From positions 1 through 31,791 of the forward strand of contig JAEWVR010000014.1 of assembly GCA_023459055.1 (NCBI GenBank): a DNA stretch of 31,791 nt. The letters are read 5' to 3'. The translations under genes and the position numbers were made by a program. A model generated the notes under the pieces. It searched no databases and was not told where the DNA came from. It saw only the letters and a program-made list of their open reading frames with translations. Shown here one piece after another: positions 17,166 through 26,234 of the stretch. Origin of the DNA: Fibrobacterota bacterium. GTDB taxonomy: Bacteria; Fibrobacterota; Chitinivibrionia; Chitinivibrionales; Chitinispirillaceae. The first letter of the stretch is position 1, and the number at the start of each line of letters is the position of its first letter.

Positions 17166-17779
17166 GTGAACCCCCTCAAGTTCTTATCATTAGTCATAGT
17201 TCTATTGTTTACATATTTATCGATCAGTTTCAATACACAGGTTTGAACCCGTCTGTATTGTTCTTAATTAATATATGAAGGAATCATATTAGTGCTTTTT
17301 TTTTATGAGTGTAACACTATAAAACCGTGCACACGTTGTGTACATATTTACCATATATTCATGTGGTATCTGCAACAGCTTTACATCTAAGTGACAGCGT
17401 ATCGCAGTATTTACACAACAAGACCATATCAGCTCATATGCAACTATTGTTACTAAACTTCACCTGTCAACATATGCACCCATTATTTATTGATATACTG
17501 ACGCAAAAATCATCCCCTTATACGTAGATTAATCAAGCGGTAACAATCTTCGGAAATGTACACATTTATGTAATTGATCGCATCTCAATCCAATTTTCGC
17601 ATTTAATATCAACAGGTTACGTATTTTTTTGTACACAAATCTAGTACACTTTTTTTGTTTTCCAGGTATTATGCAATGCATATTCTTTAATTTTCAAATA
17701 TATTGATCACTACTGAGTATCGTGTTCACAATGCATATCTTATTGTGCGATAATTTATTCAATACAAGGATTCTGATCA
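17166..17779. other. intergenic region between divergent GH43 and TIGR02147 genes
   Basis: This AT-rich region must contain both divergent promoters. I see no gene. It holds three copies of the octamer TGTGTACA or its complement: 17337-17344 (+), 17557-17564 (-) and 17630-17637 (-). A fourth copy is in the leader of the GH74 gene (25998-26005). They may be a regulator site, but no dyad was clear. Confidence 0.4.
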
Positions 17780-18637
17780 ATGAAACTGATTTACACTTAT
17801 ATTGATTATCGCAAGTATCTTGCTGATTATTACCAGGAAAAAAAGGATACCACTCGTCATTTCTCCTATCGGTATTTCGCTCAGCGTGCGAATATAAAAT
17901 CACCAGCATTTCTTAAGGATGTTATACTCGGTAAACGTAATCTTACCAGTGATGTCACTGAAAAATGCATCGCAGCACTGAATCTTAATAAAAAAGAGAG
18001 TAGATTTTTCCGTCACCTTGTTTTATTCAATCAGGCAAAGTCAGCATCAGAAAAGCAGGATGCGTATAGTGTGATGTTGTCAATGATGAACAGTGTTAAT
18101 GAGTATCATTTGACAAAAAAGCAATATATCTATTTTGAAAAGTGGTATTACAGTGTCATACGGGAGCTTGTGTGTATTCATGATTTTAAAGATAACTTTG
18201 ACCTGCTTGCACAATCTGTAAAGCCATCAATTTCAACAGCAGAAGCCCGCAAAGCAGTTACATTGCTCTGTGATTTATCATTAATTAGCAAGCAGAAAGA
18301 TAACACCTATAAACAACAGGATCTTGCGATTACCAGTGATGATCCCATGGTTGCACTTGCACGACGATCTTTCAACAGTGAAATGCTTATGCTTGCTAAA
18401 AATGCAAATGAGACACATCCTGTCTCAGAACGTAATATTTCCGGAATCACGATGGGTATATCAAAGGCATGCTACGACGTTCTGCTTGCTGAAATAACAT
18501 CATTTAAAGAACGTATCAAATCAATTGTCAATCAGGATACGTCAAGTACACATGTATATCAGCTCAACATACAGCTATTTCCTTTGAGCACAGATCCTGA
18601 ATCACCGGATGATCCAGAGCGGAGTGTTGTCATATGA
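17780..18637 (+). CDS. TIGR02147 family protein (regulator-like)
   Basis: This 285-aa protein matches the TIGR02147 family, first seen as multi-copy paralogues in Fibrobacter succinogenes. It shows IYTYIDYRKYLADYYQEKK at the N terminus. A helix-turn-helix-like segment follows (YRYFAQRANIKSPAFLKDVILGKRNLT, about residues 35-60), then KCIAALNLNKKESRFFRHLVLFNQA. The C-terminal helical domain carries QLNIQLFPLS. The family is thought to be regulatory because of the HTH-like region, but no function has been established that I know of. AAGGA lies 9 nt upstream of the ATG. The stop overlaps the next gene by 4 nt (ATGA), so the pair is co-translated, and it lies in a glycoside hydrolase cluster. Confidence 0.85.
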   Translation: MKLIYTYIDYRKYLADYYQEKKDTTRHFSYRYFAQRANIKSPAFLKDVILGKRNLTSDVTEKCIAALNLNKKESRFFRHLVLFNQAKSASEKQDAYSVMLSMMNSVNEYHLTKKQYIYFEKWYYSVIRELVCIHDFKDNFDLLAQSVKPSISTAEARKAVTLLCDLSLISKQKDNTYKQQDLAITSDDPMVALARRSFNSEMLMLAKNANETHPVSERNISGITMGISKACYDVLLAEITSFKERIKSIVNQDTSSTHVYQLNIQLFPLSTDPESPDDPERSVVI

Positions 18638-20241
18638 ATATATTTGTTGATATTGTTATATCTTTTTATTTACTGGCATTACTCTTTTTATCTTCTTGTA
18701 CCCAGACAAATCTCACCGGTGGTACCAGTACATCAGAGAATGGGCGTATTATGGGTACCGTTGTTAATGAAACGGGTGAGACAGCACAAAATGTCCGCGT
18801 CGAACTTTTACCGTCATCATATAATCCATTATTTGAAAATATATCAATCTATGTCGACAGTACTGATGAAAACGGAGCATTCTGCTTCGATTCATTACTC
18901 CCTGGAAGCTATACCATTAATTCAATTGACATCAGTGGAAACAGAGGGGCACTCTGTTACAATATCATATCATCACATGATACATCAATACTTGCATCTG
19001 ACACACTCCGTAGATTTGGAACCATGCTGTGTTCATTTACTGACTCATCAAGTGATACCGCACGATATGCATATATACCCGGAACAACACTTGCAGCGAA
19101 AATACATAATGGAGTCGCTCTGATTTCCCATGTTCCATCAGGCATACTGCCATTGATACGCTGTATAAGTGAAACATTACAGGATTCCGATTATGTAATA
19201 GCATCAAATGCTCTCATACGTGCTGGTGACACCACGGTAATTCCTGATATCACGTCATTTAAATATTCACGTGAGATACAACTAAACACAAGCACCAATG
19301 GTGCAGCCATTACAGAAACGATCACCGATTTTGCAGTACTGATCAGGCTGACACGTGAAAATTTTTCGTTTGATCAGGCACAGCCTGACGGTAGTGATCT
19401 TTTGTTTACAAAAAAGGACCAGACTCTACTCCGCTTCGAAATCGAACGCTGGGACACTCAGTTACAACAGGCTGAACTATGGGTAAACGTTGACACAATT
19501 CATGGCAATAATGCAACACAATCAATTATTATGCATTGGGGTGGCCCGTCAATTCCTGTATCATCCCGGAATACGCCCGTTTTTGATACTTCAGCTGGCT
19601 ACACTGCAACCTGGCATCTTAACAGCAACAGTTTGGACGCTAGCGTTAACGGCTACAACAGCATATCATGCAGCGCAATTGACACAATAGGCATAATCGG
19701 CGGCTGTAAAAAATTTGATGGTAACGATTCAATCGTCATCCCATCACTGCTTGACACTCAAAAAACAGTAACATTAAGCGCATGGGCCCGTCTTGATTCA
19801 TCGAATGCCGGCAGTGATGTTATCTCGATTGGTGATGCAATCCTTTTACGTATGGACTTTCTTAAAGACAGTCTTGGAACTATAGGTTCGATCCATATAA
19901 ATGATGGCATTTACTATAGCAACATCATGTCAAAACAATTTCTCGCCGGAAGCGGATGGCATTTGATTACGTTTGTTTTTGACAATGAATTGAAAGAGCG
20001 TACATTGCTTGTTGACGGATCAATAGTTTACAAAACTACCGGTGCAACTACCTCAATTAATTATACCGGCGTCGGTAAAAATACTATCATCGGAAAACAC
20101 GGCAATGGTAAAACTGAATTCGGTTTTATCGGGTGCATTGACGAAGTCAGAGTATTCAGAAAAGCACTTACACCTGATTATGTGAAACTATGTTATATAA
20201 GCCAGATAAACAACAACAGCTTTGTTCATTTTGTGAAATAA
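18634..20241 (+). CDS. lipoprotein with carboxypeptidase-regulatory-like, DUF2341 and LamG domains
   Basis: This 535-aa surface lipoprotein has a signal with lipobox LSSC (Cys 22). In order it carries a carboxypeptidase-regulatory-like beta-sandwich (GRIMGTVVNETGETAQNVRVEL...GSYTI, about residues 38-105). A DUF2341 segment follows (FAVLIRLTRENFSFDQAQPDGSDLLFTKKD..., about 220-305), then a LamG/concanavalin-like domain (WHLNSNSLDASVNGY... to DEVRVFRKALTPDYV, about 330-525). The last is a carbohydrate- or ligand-binding fold. It overlaps the TIGR02147 gene by 4 nt, so the two probably act together, for example as a regulator and a surface binding or sensing lipoprotein. That link is inference. 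No catalytic residues were seen. Confidence 0.82.
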   Translation: MNIFVDIVISFYLLALLFLSSCTQTNLTGGTSTSENGRIMGTVVNETGETAQNVRVELLPSSYNPLFENISIYVDSTDENGAFCFDSLLPGSYTINSIDISGNRGALCYNIISSHDTSILASDTLRRFGTMLCSFTDSSSDTARYAYIPGTTLAAKIHNGVALISHVPSGILPLIRCISETLQDSDYVIASNALIRAGDTTVIPDITSFKYSREIQLNTSTNGAAITETITDFAVLIRLTRENFSFDQAQPDGSDLLFTKKDQTLLRFEIERWDTQLQQAELWVNVDTIHGNNATQSIIMHWGGPSIPVSSRNTPVFDTSAGYTATWHLNSNSLDASVNGYNSISCSAIDTIGIIGGCKKFDGNDSIVIPSLLDTQKTVTLSAWARLDSSNAGSDVISIGDAILLRMDFLKDSLGTIGSIHINDGIYYSNIMSKQFLAGSGWHLITFVFDNELKERTLLVDGSIVYKTTGATTSINYTGVGKNTIIGKHGNGKTEFGFIGCIDEVRVFRKALTPDYVKLCYISQINNNSFVHFVK

Positions 20242-20306
20242 TCAGAATTTTTGACATATAGAGAATACAATCGTAATATACAATAATAATTAAAGGGGTG
20301 CACAAT

Positions 20307-21794
20307 ATGATTAAAACAAAGCTGTTTTCAGGATTAGCAATGTCGCTATTAATTTTGAGTCAATTTACAAGTGTAACAGCACTTGACAATGGTCTCTGTA
20401 AAACACCGCCAATGGGGTGGAACAGCTGGAACTGTTTCGGACCTAATATTGATGAGACTAAAATCAAGGGCGTCGCCGATGCAATGGTCACAAGCGGCCT
20501 GCGGGATGCCGGCTATATCTACCTCAATCTTGATGACAACTGGATGGCCAAGTCACGTGATGCAAATGGAAATCTCCAGGGAGACCCCACGCGATTCCCC
20601 AAAGGAATGAAAGAGTTAGGTGACTACATCCATTCCAAAGGGTTGAAGTTTGGTATTTATGGAGATCGCGGTACGGTTACCTGTTACTTCCGGGACAACT
20701 TCAAGGAACTCAAAACACAAAGCGGAAGCGCCGGCAAAGAGATACAGGATGCAAAAACGTTTGCCTCCTGGGGAGTTGATTACCTGAAGTACGACAATTG
20801 TGAAGTCGGCTATGCAGCCCCCGCTGCAACGATGCAGAAAGATTATACAACCATGAGAGATGCACTTGCAAAGTCCGGACGCGATATCGTCTTTAGTATC
20901 TGCGCCTGGGAATTCAAAGATTGGATGCCTGAGGTCGGGAATTTATGGCGCACCACCACCGATATCCTCAACCACTGGAAAAAAGAGGGAAGCGACTGGT
21001 CGTGGGGCATACTTGACATTGTAGACCTCAATGAAAAATATGCCCAGTACGCTAAGCCTGGTGCATGGAATGACCCTGACATGCTGCAGGTTGGAAATTT
21101 CGGCGGCAATCGTGCCCCGACCGAGGCAGAGTATCGTTCACACATGAGTCTCTGGTGCATTATGGCTGCACCTATTATTATGGGCAATGATATCAGGAGC
21201 ATGAATCAGGCCACAAAGAATATACTCCTGAACAAAGAGGTCATCGCCGTCGACCAGGATTCTGCCGGTATTCAGGGTAGAAAAATCAAATCTACAAACG
21301 GACTTGATGTATGGTGTAAACCGCTTGGAACTAAAGATGGTAATGTAAAAGCAGTAGCACTTTTCAACAGAAACTCAACTACTGCAACAATTACGGTAAA
21401 CTTTTCTGATATCGGCTTGACAGGTACTGCTACGGTACGGGACCTCTGGGCTAAGACAGACAGAGGTAACTTTACAGGATCGTACTCGATGAGTGTACCG
21501 TCCCATGATTGCGCTATGCTGAAAATTGCGACCGGAACCGCTGCAAAGGAGATGAGAAGAACAGTATCAGGCAAACCATATTGCACCGCCGGGTTCGCAA
21601 AAGGTAAACTCACAGTTACACCATCCGTCGACAACCAACGTTATGGAGTCACCATTTACGCCATGGACGGCAAGCTTGTCAAAAAAGCAAACAATCTGAC
21701 ATCTGCATCAGCATTTCCGGTCAGCAGCGGCTTGTACTACGTGGAAACACGGATCAACGATATTCAGGAGAAATCGATTGTTACGACCTATTAA
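20307..21794 (+). CDS. secreted alpha-galactosidase, GH27
   Basis: This 495-aa enzyme hydrolyses terminal alpha-D-galactose from galactomannans or galacto-oligosaccharides. The start at 20307 is chosen over a GTG at 20298, since AAAGGGG (20292-20298) lies 8 nt upstream of the ATG. The signal peptide ends near TSVTA/LDNG. The GH27 signature is TPPMGWNSWNCFG. The nucleophile is D163 in YLKYDNC, and the acid/base is D219 in WRTTTDI (equivalent to D231 of human GLA). The conserved WNDPDML motif follows at about residues 254-260. A C-terminal beta domain (about 310-410) precedes a Por/T9SS-like sorting domain (YGVTIYAMDGKLVKKA...SSGLYYVE). A hairpin follows the stop. The GH27 call is firm. The natural substrate is inference. 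Confidence 0.93.
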   Translation: MIKTKLFSGLAMSLLILSQFTSVTALDNGLCKTPPMGWNSWNCFGPNIDETKIKGVADAMVTSGLRDAGYIYLNLDDNWMAKSRDANGNLQGDPTRFPKGMKELGDYIHSKGLKFGIYGDRGTVTCYFRDNFKELKTQSGSAGKEIQDAKTFASWGVDYLKYDNCEVGYAAPAATMQKDYTTMRDALAKSGRDIVFSICAWEFKDWMPEVGNLWRTTTDILNHWKKEGSDWSWGILDIVDLNEKYAQYAKPGAWNDPDMLQVGNFGGNRAPTEAEYRSHMSLWCIMAAPIIMGNDIRSMNQATKNILLNKEVIAVDQDSAGIQGRKIKSTNGLDVWCKPLGTKDGNVKAVALFNRNSTTATITVNFSDIGLTGTATVRDLWAKTDRGNFTGSYSMSVPSHDCAMLKIATGTAAKEMRRTVSGKPYCTAGFAKGKLTVTPSVDNQRYGVTIYAMDGKLVKKANNLTSASAFPVSSGLYYVETRINDIQEKSIVTTY

Positions 21795-21810
21795 TGTGTG
21801 ATACGATTAT

Positions 21811-21838
21811 TACAGCAGGGTAATGTTGCCCTGCTGTA
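21811..21838 (+). terminator. possible hairpin terminator after GH27
   Basis: TACAGCAGGG-TAATGTTG-CCCTGCTGTA forms a perfect 10-bp stem with an 8-nt loop, 17 nt after the GH27 stop. No T-run follows, so factor-independent termination is uncertain. An RNA-stabilising stem is the alternative. Confidence 0.45.
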
Positions 21839-21846
21839 TCACCTTC

Positions 21847-22087
21847 AATGTTGTTGACATAGCATTTACAAGGCAGCAGTGTACTTGTGCGCTCGCCCCC
21901 ACCCGCTCGCAAAGCCGAGCGACCTCCCCCGCAGGAGGGAGGTATCTTTTGATTTTAGTACAGTTACACCTCCTACCTGCGGGAAACGCATCGGAATGAT
22001 CGCAGGATCAGGAGGTCCAGTTGTTTTGATCTGGGGGGTGCTCAAACGGCACAACTGCAACATGTCAATATTATGTTAACGACATAG
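21847..22087. repeat. MITE-like palindromic element, copy 1
   Basis: This copy starts 53 nt after the GH27 stop. Short imperfect terminal repeats bound it: ATGTTGTTGACAT (21848-21860) and ATGTTAACGACAT (22073-22085), which read as inverse complements with two mismatches. The left arm holds the hairpin CGCTCG-CAAAGC-CGAGCG (21904-21921) and then CCTCCCCCGCAGGAGGGAGG. The right arm is degenerate relative to copy 2, with an extra segment. It runs opposite in orientation to copies 2 and 3. No transposase is encoded. Confidence 0.75.
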
Positions 22088-22450
22088 TGTACTGCCACAC
22101 ACCGGTAATGTATTGATTCCGGAAAAAATAAAACCCTCTGCCTATTATTTTCAACGCTTTCTTTTTACACTGAATCACTACCGTGAAACTAAATGTTTTG
22201 GATATACTGTAATCAAAACGTATTTTCACCAGATGAAATTTTTTACTTTAAATAGAGCACATACCTTCCAGGTTCTTCCTGGAATATCTACGTCTCAATC
22301 GTTTATACTCCCTTTGAATCCGTTCGCGGCTTTTAGTCCACCCTAAGACACCCCGTCTTCGTCTGACAGCCCCGTAGTACAAGTCAATTTTGTACTCCTG
22401 ACGTTTTACCAGGGGACAATTTTAATTTCAATTTTCTGGGAGAAAAGATT
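22088..22450. other. intergenic region upstream of prfC
   Basis: No gene is supported here. Short inverted repeats are TTCCAGG-TTCTT-CCTGGAA (22266-22284) and AGTACAA-N7-TTGTACT (22376-22396). The second is about 55 nt upstream of the prfC start and could be a leader structure. No clear promoter was found. Confidence 0.4.
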
Positions 22451-24082
22451 TTGAGTTTACCTAATGAAATATTACGAAGAAGAACATTTGCCATCGTATC
22501 ACATCCTGATGCCGGCAAGACAACATTAACTGAAAAACTGCTTCTTTATGGTGGTGCTGTACAGATGGCAGGCTCTGTTACTTCACGAAAAAAGGAACGG
22601 GCTACCGTCTCTGACTGGCTTGAGATTGAACAAAAGCGAGGCATCTCAGTCAGCTCTACCATTCTTCATTTCGACTACAATGGATTCAGGATTAATCTGC
22701 TCGACACTCCGGGCCACAATGATTTTTCTGAAGATACATACCGGGTACTGACTGCTGTTGATTCGGTGATCATGGTTATTGATGGAGGAAAGGGTATTGA
22801 ACAGCAGACACTTAAGCTATTTGAAGTATGCAGAAAACGTAAAATTCCGATTATCACGTTTATTAACAAAATGGACAGACCATCACGTGACACATTGTCG
22901 CTCCTTGACGAAATCGAGAAAGTACTGCATATTACTCCCTACCCGGTGAATATCCCCCTTGGTAGCGGAAACGAATTCAAAGGGGTCTGGGACCGCAGGA
23001 CAAAAACGGCACACTTGTTTGAACGCACTACGGGTGGCGCTTTTCGTGCACCCGTTAAAACATGCGGCCTCGAGGATCAACTTGTTCGGGACATTGTATC
23101 TGAAAGTACCTACCGAACTGTATGCGACGAGTTGGAAATGATCGACCATGTTGGAGAATCATTCCATGTAGGAAATATTGCAAATGGAACTATGACTCCG
23201 GTCTTTTTCGGCAGCGCAGTGAACAATTTCGGACTTGAGCTGCTGCTCAATGGTTTTCTGGAATTCTCTCCACCACCTCAGCCACGTCAATCAAAGAATA
23301 TTACCGTCGAACCGGAATCCGATTTCTTTTCAGGATTTGTTTTCAAGATACAGGCAAACCTTAATCCCAAGCACCGCGACAGAATGTCGTTTATAAGAAT
23401 CGTATCAGGGAAGTTTACCCGTGATATGCCCGTTATTCATACCAGAACAGGAAAAAAGCTGCGTTTATCCAATTCAAATAATGTATTCGGACGTGAAAGA
23501 ACATCGGTCGATGAAGCCTGGCCGGGCGATGTTATCGGATTTGTTGGCGGGGAATTTCTTAACATTGGCGATACCTTATGTGAGAAACCGGATATTGCCT
23601 ATCGGGAAGTCCCCCGTTTTGCACCGGAATGCTTTGTCTATCTTCATAATCCCGAACCTTCGAACTATAAACGTTTTCAAAAGGGATTGGAACAGCTTGT
23701 ACAGGAAGGACTGGTACACATATTCACAAAGAAAAACGCTCTGGATAAAAACGCACTTCTCGGTGCAGTAGGCCCTCTTCAGTTCGATCTTGTTCAGTTT
23801 CGGCTCGAATCGGAATATGGGGCAGCATCCAGAATAGAGGCAACAGCATGGAAAATTATTCATTGGCTTGATACCAAATCTGTCGAGCCAACGCAACTTT
23901 CCATTCCACACAAATCGGCGCTTGTTCAGGACGATGATGGCAGAAGTGCAATCCTGTTTGAGGGAGACTGGCAAGTGCGGCACTTCCGTGAAAAAAATCC
24001 ATCAGTCGTACTTATTGACAATCTATACAACAAAGAACCGGATGAATCCGTTCAGATCGTTGATACCACTTATGCGAGCTGA
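22451..24082 (+). CDS. prfC: peptide chain release factor 3
   Basis: RF3 is a translational GTPase that recycles RF1/RF2 from the ribosome after termination. The 543-aa product has G1 SHPDAGKTT (17-25), the switch I region (GISVSS), G3 DTPGHNDF (85-92), G4 NKMD (139-142) and the G5-like GSAVNN region. Domain II and the RF3-type C-terminal domain follow (GAVGPLQFDLVQFRLESEYG). The start is a TTG, with GGGAG 8 nt upstream. No in-frame ATG fits better. Length is close to the usual 525-540 residues. The gene sits among polysaccharide genes and is bracketed by two inverted copies of the MITE-like repeat. Confidence 0.95.
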   Translation: MSLPNEILRRRTFAIVSHPDAGKTTLTEKLLLYGGAVQMAGSVTSRKKERATVSDWLEIEQKRGISVSSTILHFDYNGFRINLLDTPGHNDFSEDTYRVLTAVDSVIMVIDGGKGIEQQTLKLFEVCRKRKIPIITFINKMDRPSRDTLSLLDEIEKVLHITPYPVNIPLGSGNEFKGVWDRRTKTAHLFERTTGGAFRAPVKTCGLEDQLVRDIVSESTYRTVCDELEMIDHVGESFHVGNIANGTMTPVFFGSAVNNFGLELLLNGFLEFSPPPQPRQSKNITVEPESDFFSGFVFKIQANLNPKHRDRMSFIRIVSGKFTRDMPVIHTRTGKKLRLSNSNNVFGRERTSVDEAWPGDVIGFVGGEFLNIGDTLCEKPDIAYREVPRFAPECFVYLHNPEPSNYKRFQKGLEQLVQEGLVHIFTKKNALDKNALLGAVGPLQFDLVQFRLESEYGAASRIEATAWKIIHWLDTKSVEPTQLSIPHKSALVQDDDGRSAILFEGDWQVRHFREKNPSVVLIDNLYNKEPDESVQIVDTTYAS

Positions 24083-24104
24083 ACAGATGCGTGTTTCTTC
24101 CCGC

Positions 24105-24311
24105 GATGTCGTTAATTTAGCGTTGACATGTTGCAGCTGTACCGATTGAGCGCCCCCACCCCAGCTCAAAGCAGCTGGACCTCCCCCGCAGGAGGGAGGT
24201 ATAATTGTATAAAATCAAAATATTACCTCCCTCCTGCGGGGGAGGTCGCTCGGCTTTGCGAGCGGGTGGGGGCGAGCGCATAAGAACACTGCCACCATGT
24301 AAACAACATTG
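24105..24311. repeat. MITE-like palindromic element, copy 2
   Basis: This copy lies 23 nt after the prfC stop, between convergent prfC and rsgA. Terminal repeats are ATGTCGTTAAT (24106-24116) and ATGTAAACAACAT (24297-24309). Internally there is a perfect 24-bp inverted repeat at 24178-24201 and 24224-24247, separated by 22 nt. Outside it are two small hairpins with different stems but the same loop: CCAGCT-CAAAGC-AGCTGG (24161-24178) and CGCTCG-GCTTTG-CGAGCG (24247-24264, loop complement). The large stem could also terminate transcription from both sides. Confidence 0.8.
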
Positions 24312-24362
24312 ACAGAAGCATTTTGCACGTGTAAACGCCCCATCTGACGTTAATACCCGGCC

Positions 24363-25442
24363 CTATCCCTTATCCCGATAGTCCCGATTGTATCGTTTCA
24401 ACATTTTACCAAATGCTTTCTCTTTCTTTCGTTTCTCGTGAAATGACATTTCATAGTGCTGAGCCTCTTTTCGTATCTTGAGATAATTCTGATACCGCTT
24501 TACATCAATAGAACCATCGGTGACCGCACCGATCACTGCACACCCCTCTTCCTGAACATGTGTACAATCCCTGAAGCGACACTTTTCAGCAAGCGCCATG
24601 ATATCATCAAAGGTTTGTGCAATCCCTGAGTCGATATCAAAGTTCCCGATCTCACGCATACCCGGGGTGTCAATGATAATTCCCCCGCACTCAAGCAGTA
24701 TCAATTGACGACGCACGGTGGTATGGCGCCCTCTGCCATCCTTTTCACGTACTTCCTGCACTCTGTAAAGACTATCTCCCGTCAATCGGTTAAGCAGTGA
24801 TGTCTTCCCTGCTCCTGACGGTCCAAGAAGGCAATACGTTTTTCCCTTTTCTATCAATCCACTCAACACATCAAATCCATCACCATTAATTGAGCTTATG
24901 ACTACAACTTCAGCATTGAGTGAAGCGGCTTTCGTATGCACATTATCACGTTCGTCAGGGGTAAGCAGATCAATCTTGCTCAGAATGATCACCGGAACAA
25001 TTCCACATTCGTTAAGCATCACCAGATACCGTTCACAACTGTTGATATTAAAGTTATCAGCCGGTAGTACAATGAAACCCTTATCAATATTTGCTCCTAT
25101 CAGCTGAAAGTCAACTCCCCTGCCGGCGACTTTACGCTTAAGAAGTGTTTTACGGGGCAGCACAGCATGAATTACCCCATGGGTATTATTGTCAAGGGGC
25201 TGCACGATTACCCAATCTCCCGCAGTTGGAAGCTCTGTACTGTTTTCAATGGAATACATACATTTCCCCGACAGCTCAGCAGCCATTTCAACAGAACCGT
25301 CAGTAATGCAAAAACTGCCTTTGTTAACTTCGGTAATCCGTGCCACCAGAAAGTCATCAGGATATGTTTTAGTATCAACAGTCCAGAATAACGGGTCAAA
25401 ACCCGGTAATAAGCAACTGTTACTATATAGTTCTTCTCGCAT
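24363..25442 (-). CDS. rsgA: ribosome small subunit-dependent GTPase RsgA
   Basis: RsgA is a circularly permuted GTPase that helps in late 30S ribosome maturation. The 359-aa product has an N-terminal OB-fold (about residues 30-100). The G motifs come in permuted order: G4 SKIDLL (155-160), G1 GPSGAGKT (207-214), G3 DTPGM (258-262). A zinc knuckle follows with C288, C293, H295 and C301 in CRFRDCTHVQEEGCAV. Length is in the usual 300-360 range. It is transcribed toward prfC, and the repeat copy 2 lies between their 3' ends. No partner gene (such as psd or orn) is beside it. Confidence 0.95.
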   Translation of the reverse strand: MREELYSNSCLLPGFDPLFWTVDTKTYPDDFLVARITEVNKGSFCITDGSVEMAAELSGKCMYSIENSTELPTAGDWVIVQPLDNNTHGVIHAVLPRKTLLKRKVAGRGVDFQLIGANIDKGFIVLPADNFNINSCERYLVMLNECGIVPVIILSKIDLLTPDERDNVHTKAASLNAEVVVISSINGDGFDVLSGLIEKGKTYCLLGPSGAGKTSLLNRLTGDSLYRVQEVREKDGRGRHTTVRRQLILLECGGIIIDTPGMREIGNFDIDSGIAQTFDDIMALAEKCRFRDCTHVQEEGCAVIGAVTDGSIDVKRYQNYLKIRKEAQHYEMSFHEKRKKEKAFGKMLKRYNRDYRDKG

Positions 25443-26234
25443 GATAATTCCTTACGTATAGTTCGATATTCTTTTTTGTAAATAGCATTCCAAACACAGC
25501 CTTACATCAGACATATTCTCTGAGGTACCAGCAGGTTTGATGCGATAAAAAGTAAAAATGGTATGGAATTTAGAAACCGCTGTAACGATACCCGTTTTAA
25601 AACCCTTTATACACACACATGAACATAAATACCACATACTGGCATTGTTTCAATGCTGTTCATGAAAAGATTATAAAACCGCTACAGACAGGTGCGGTAA
25701 GCTTATACTACAAGTATTGATTGCTTTATCATAGTCAGTAATATACAACCATATCAGTATTTATTCAAGTGTTGTGTCTGTCGAAAATGCATTCCACAAG
25801 ATGATTTAGTGACTAATACTGTTGCCATTATTATTGTACATCATTGTTACAATTATAATTTTTCAGATAATCATTCTTGATTACAACACGATTCACCAGC
25901 AAATGATATTTTGAAGTAATATATTGTATTTATGATACATATGAACATATTTAGTAATTTTTTTTGATATTGTTAGATGATTAGTGTCAGGATTATCTGT
26001 GTACAATATTTATTGCTTTATTAATTTATTTTAAAACCATCCACCTGTAATTTGCTACATTAGTAGGTAGTTCTGTAGTATATAAAATGCACTAATCATA
26101 AAAACAGTTTATACAGAGGGTAGTAAAAAAGTATACGACAGAGACGAACACGTTACGTATCATTGGTTTACTGTTTTTTTAAATGTATATAGCATGACAG
26201 GCATTTTTATAGTTTAACAAGTGAAGGGGTATTT
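25443..26234. other. long intergenic region between rsgA and GH74
   Basis: About 790 nt separate two divergent genes with no convincing ORF or RNA gene. It is AT-rich. A TGTGTACA octamer at 25998-26005 matches those upstream of the TIGR02147/GH43 genes. A TATAAA at 26081-26086 could be part of the GH74 promoter, but no well-spaced -35 was found. The GH74 leader is probably long. Confidence 0.4.

Noticed and set aside
20298..20306. GTG start for GH27 at 20298
   Set aside because: The GTG overlaps the AAAGGGG ribosome binding site of the better ATG at 20307.
21879..22079. Small ORFs on both strands inside repeat copy 1
   Set aside because: They lie wholly in the palindromic repeat and have no family pattern. 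They are not supported as genes.
24083..24362. CRISPR-like or attachment-site structure between prfC and rsgA
   Set aside because: The repeats are a large inverted repeat, not regularly spaced direct repeats, and no cas or integrase gene is near.
25443..26234. A riboswitch or small RNA gene in the long rsgA-GH74 gap
   Set aside because: I found no conserved riboswitch core, no strong hairpin and no T-run terminator, only AT-rich DNA.
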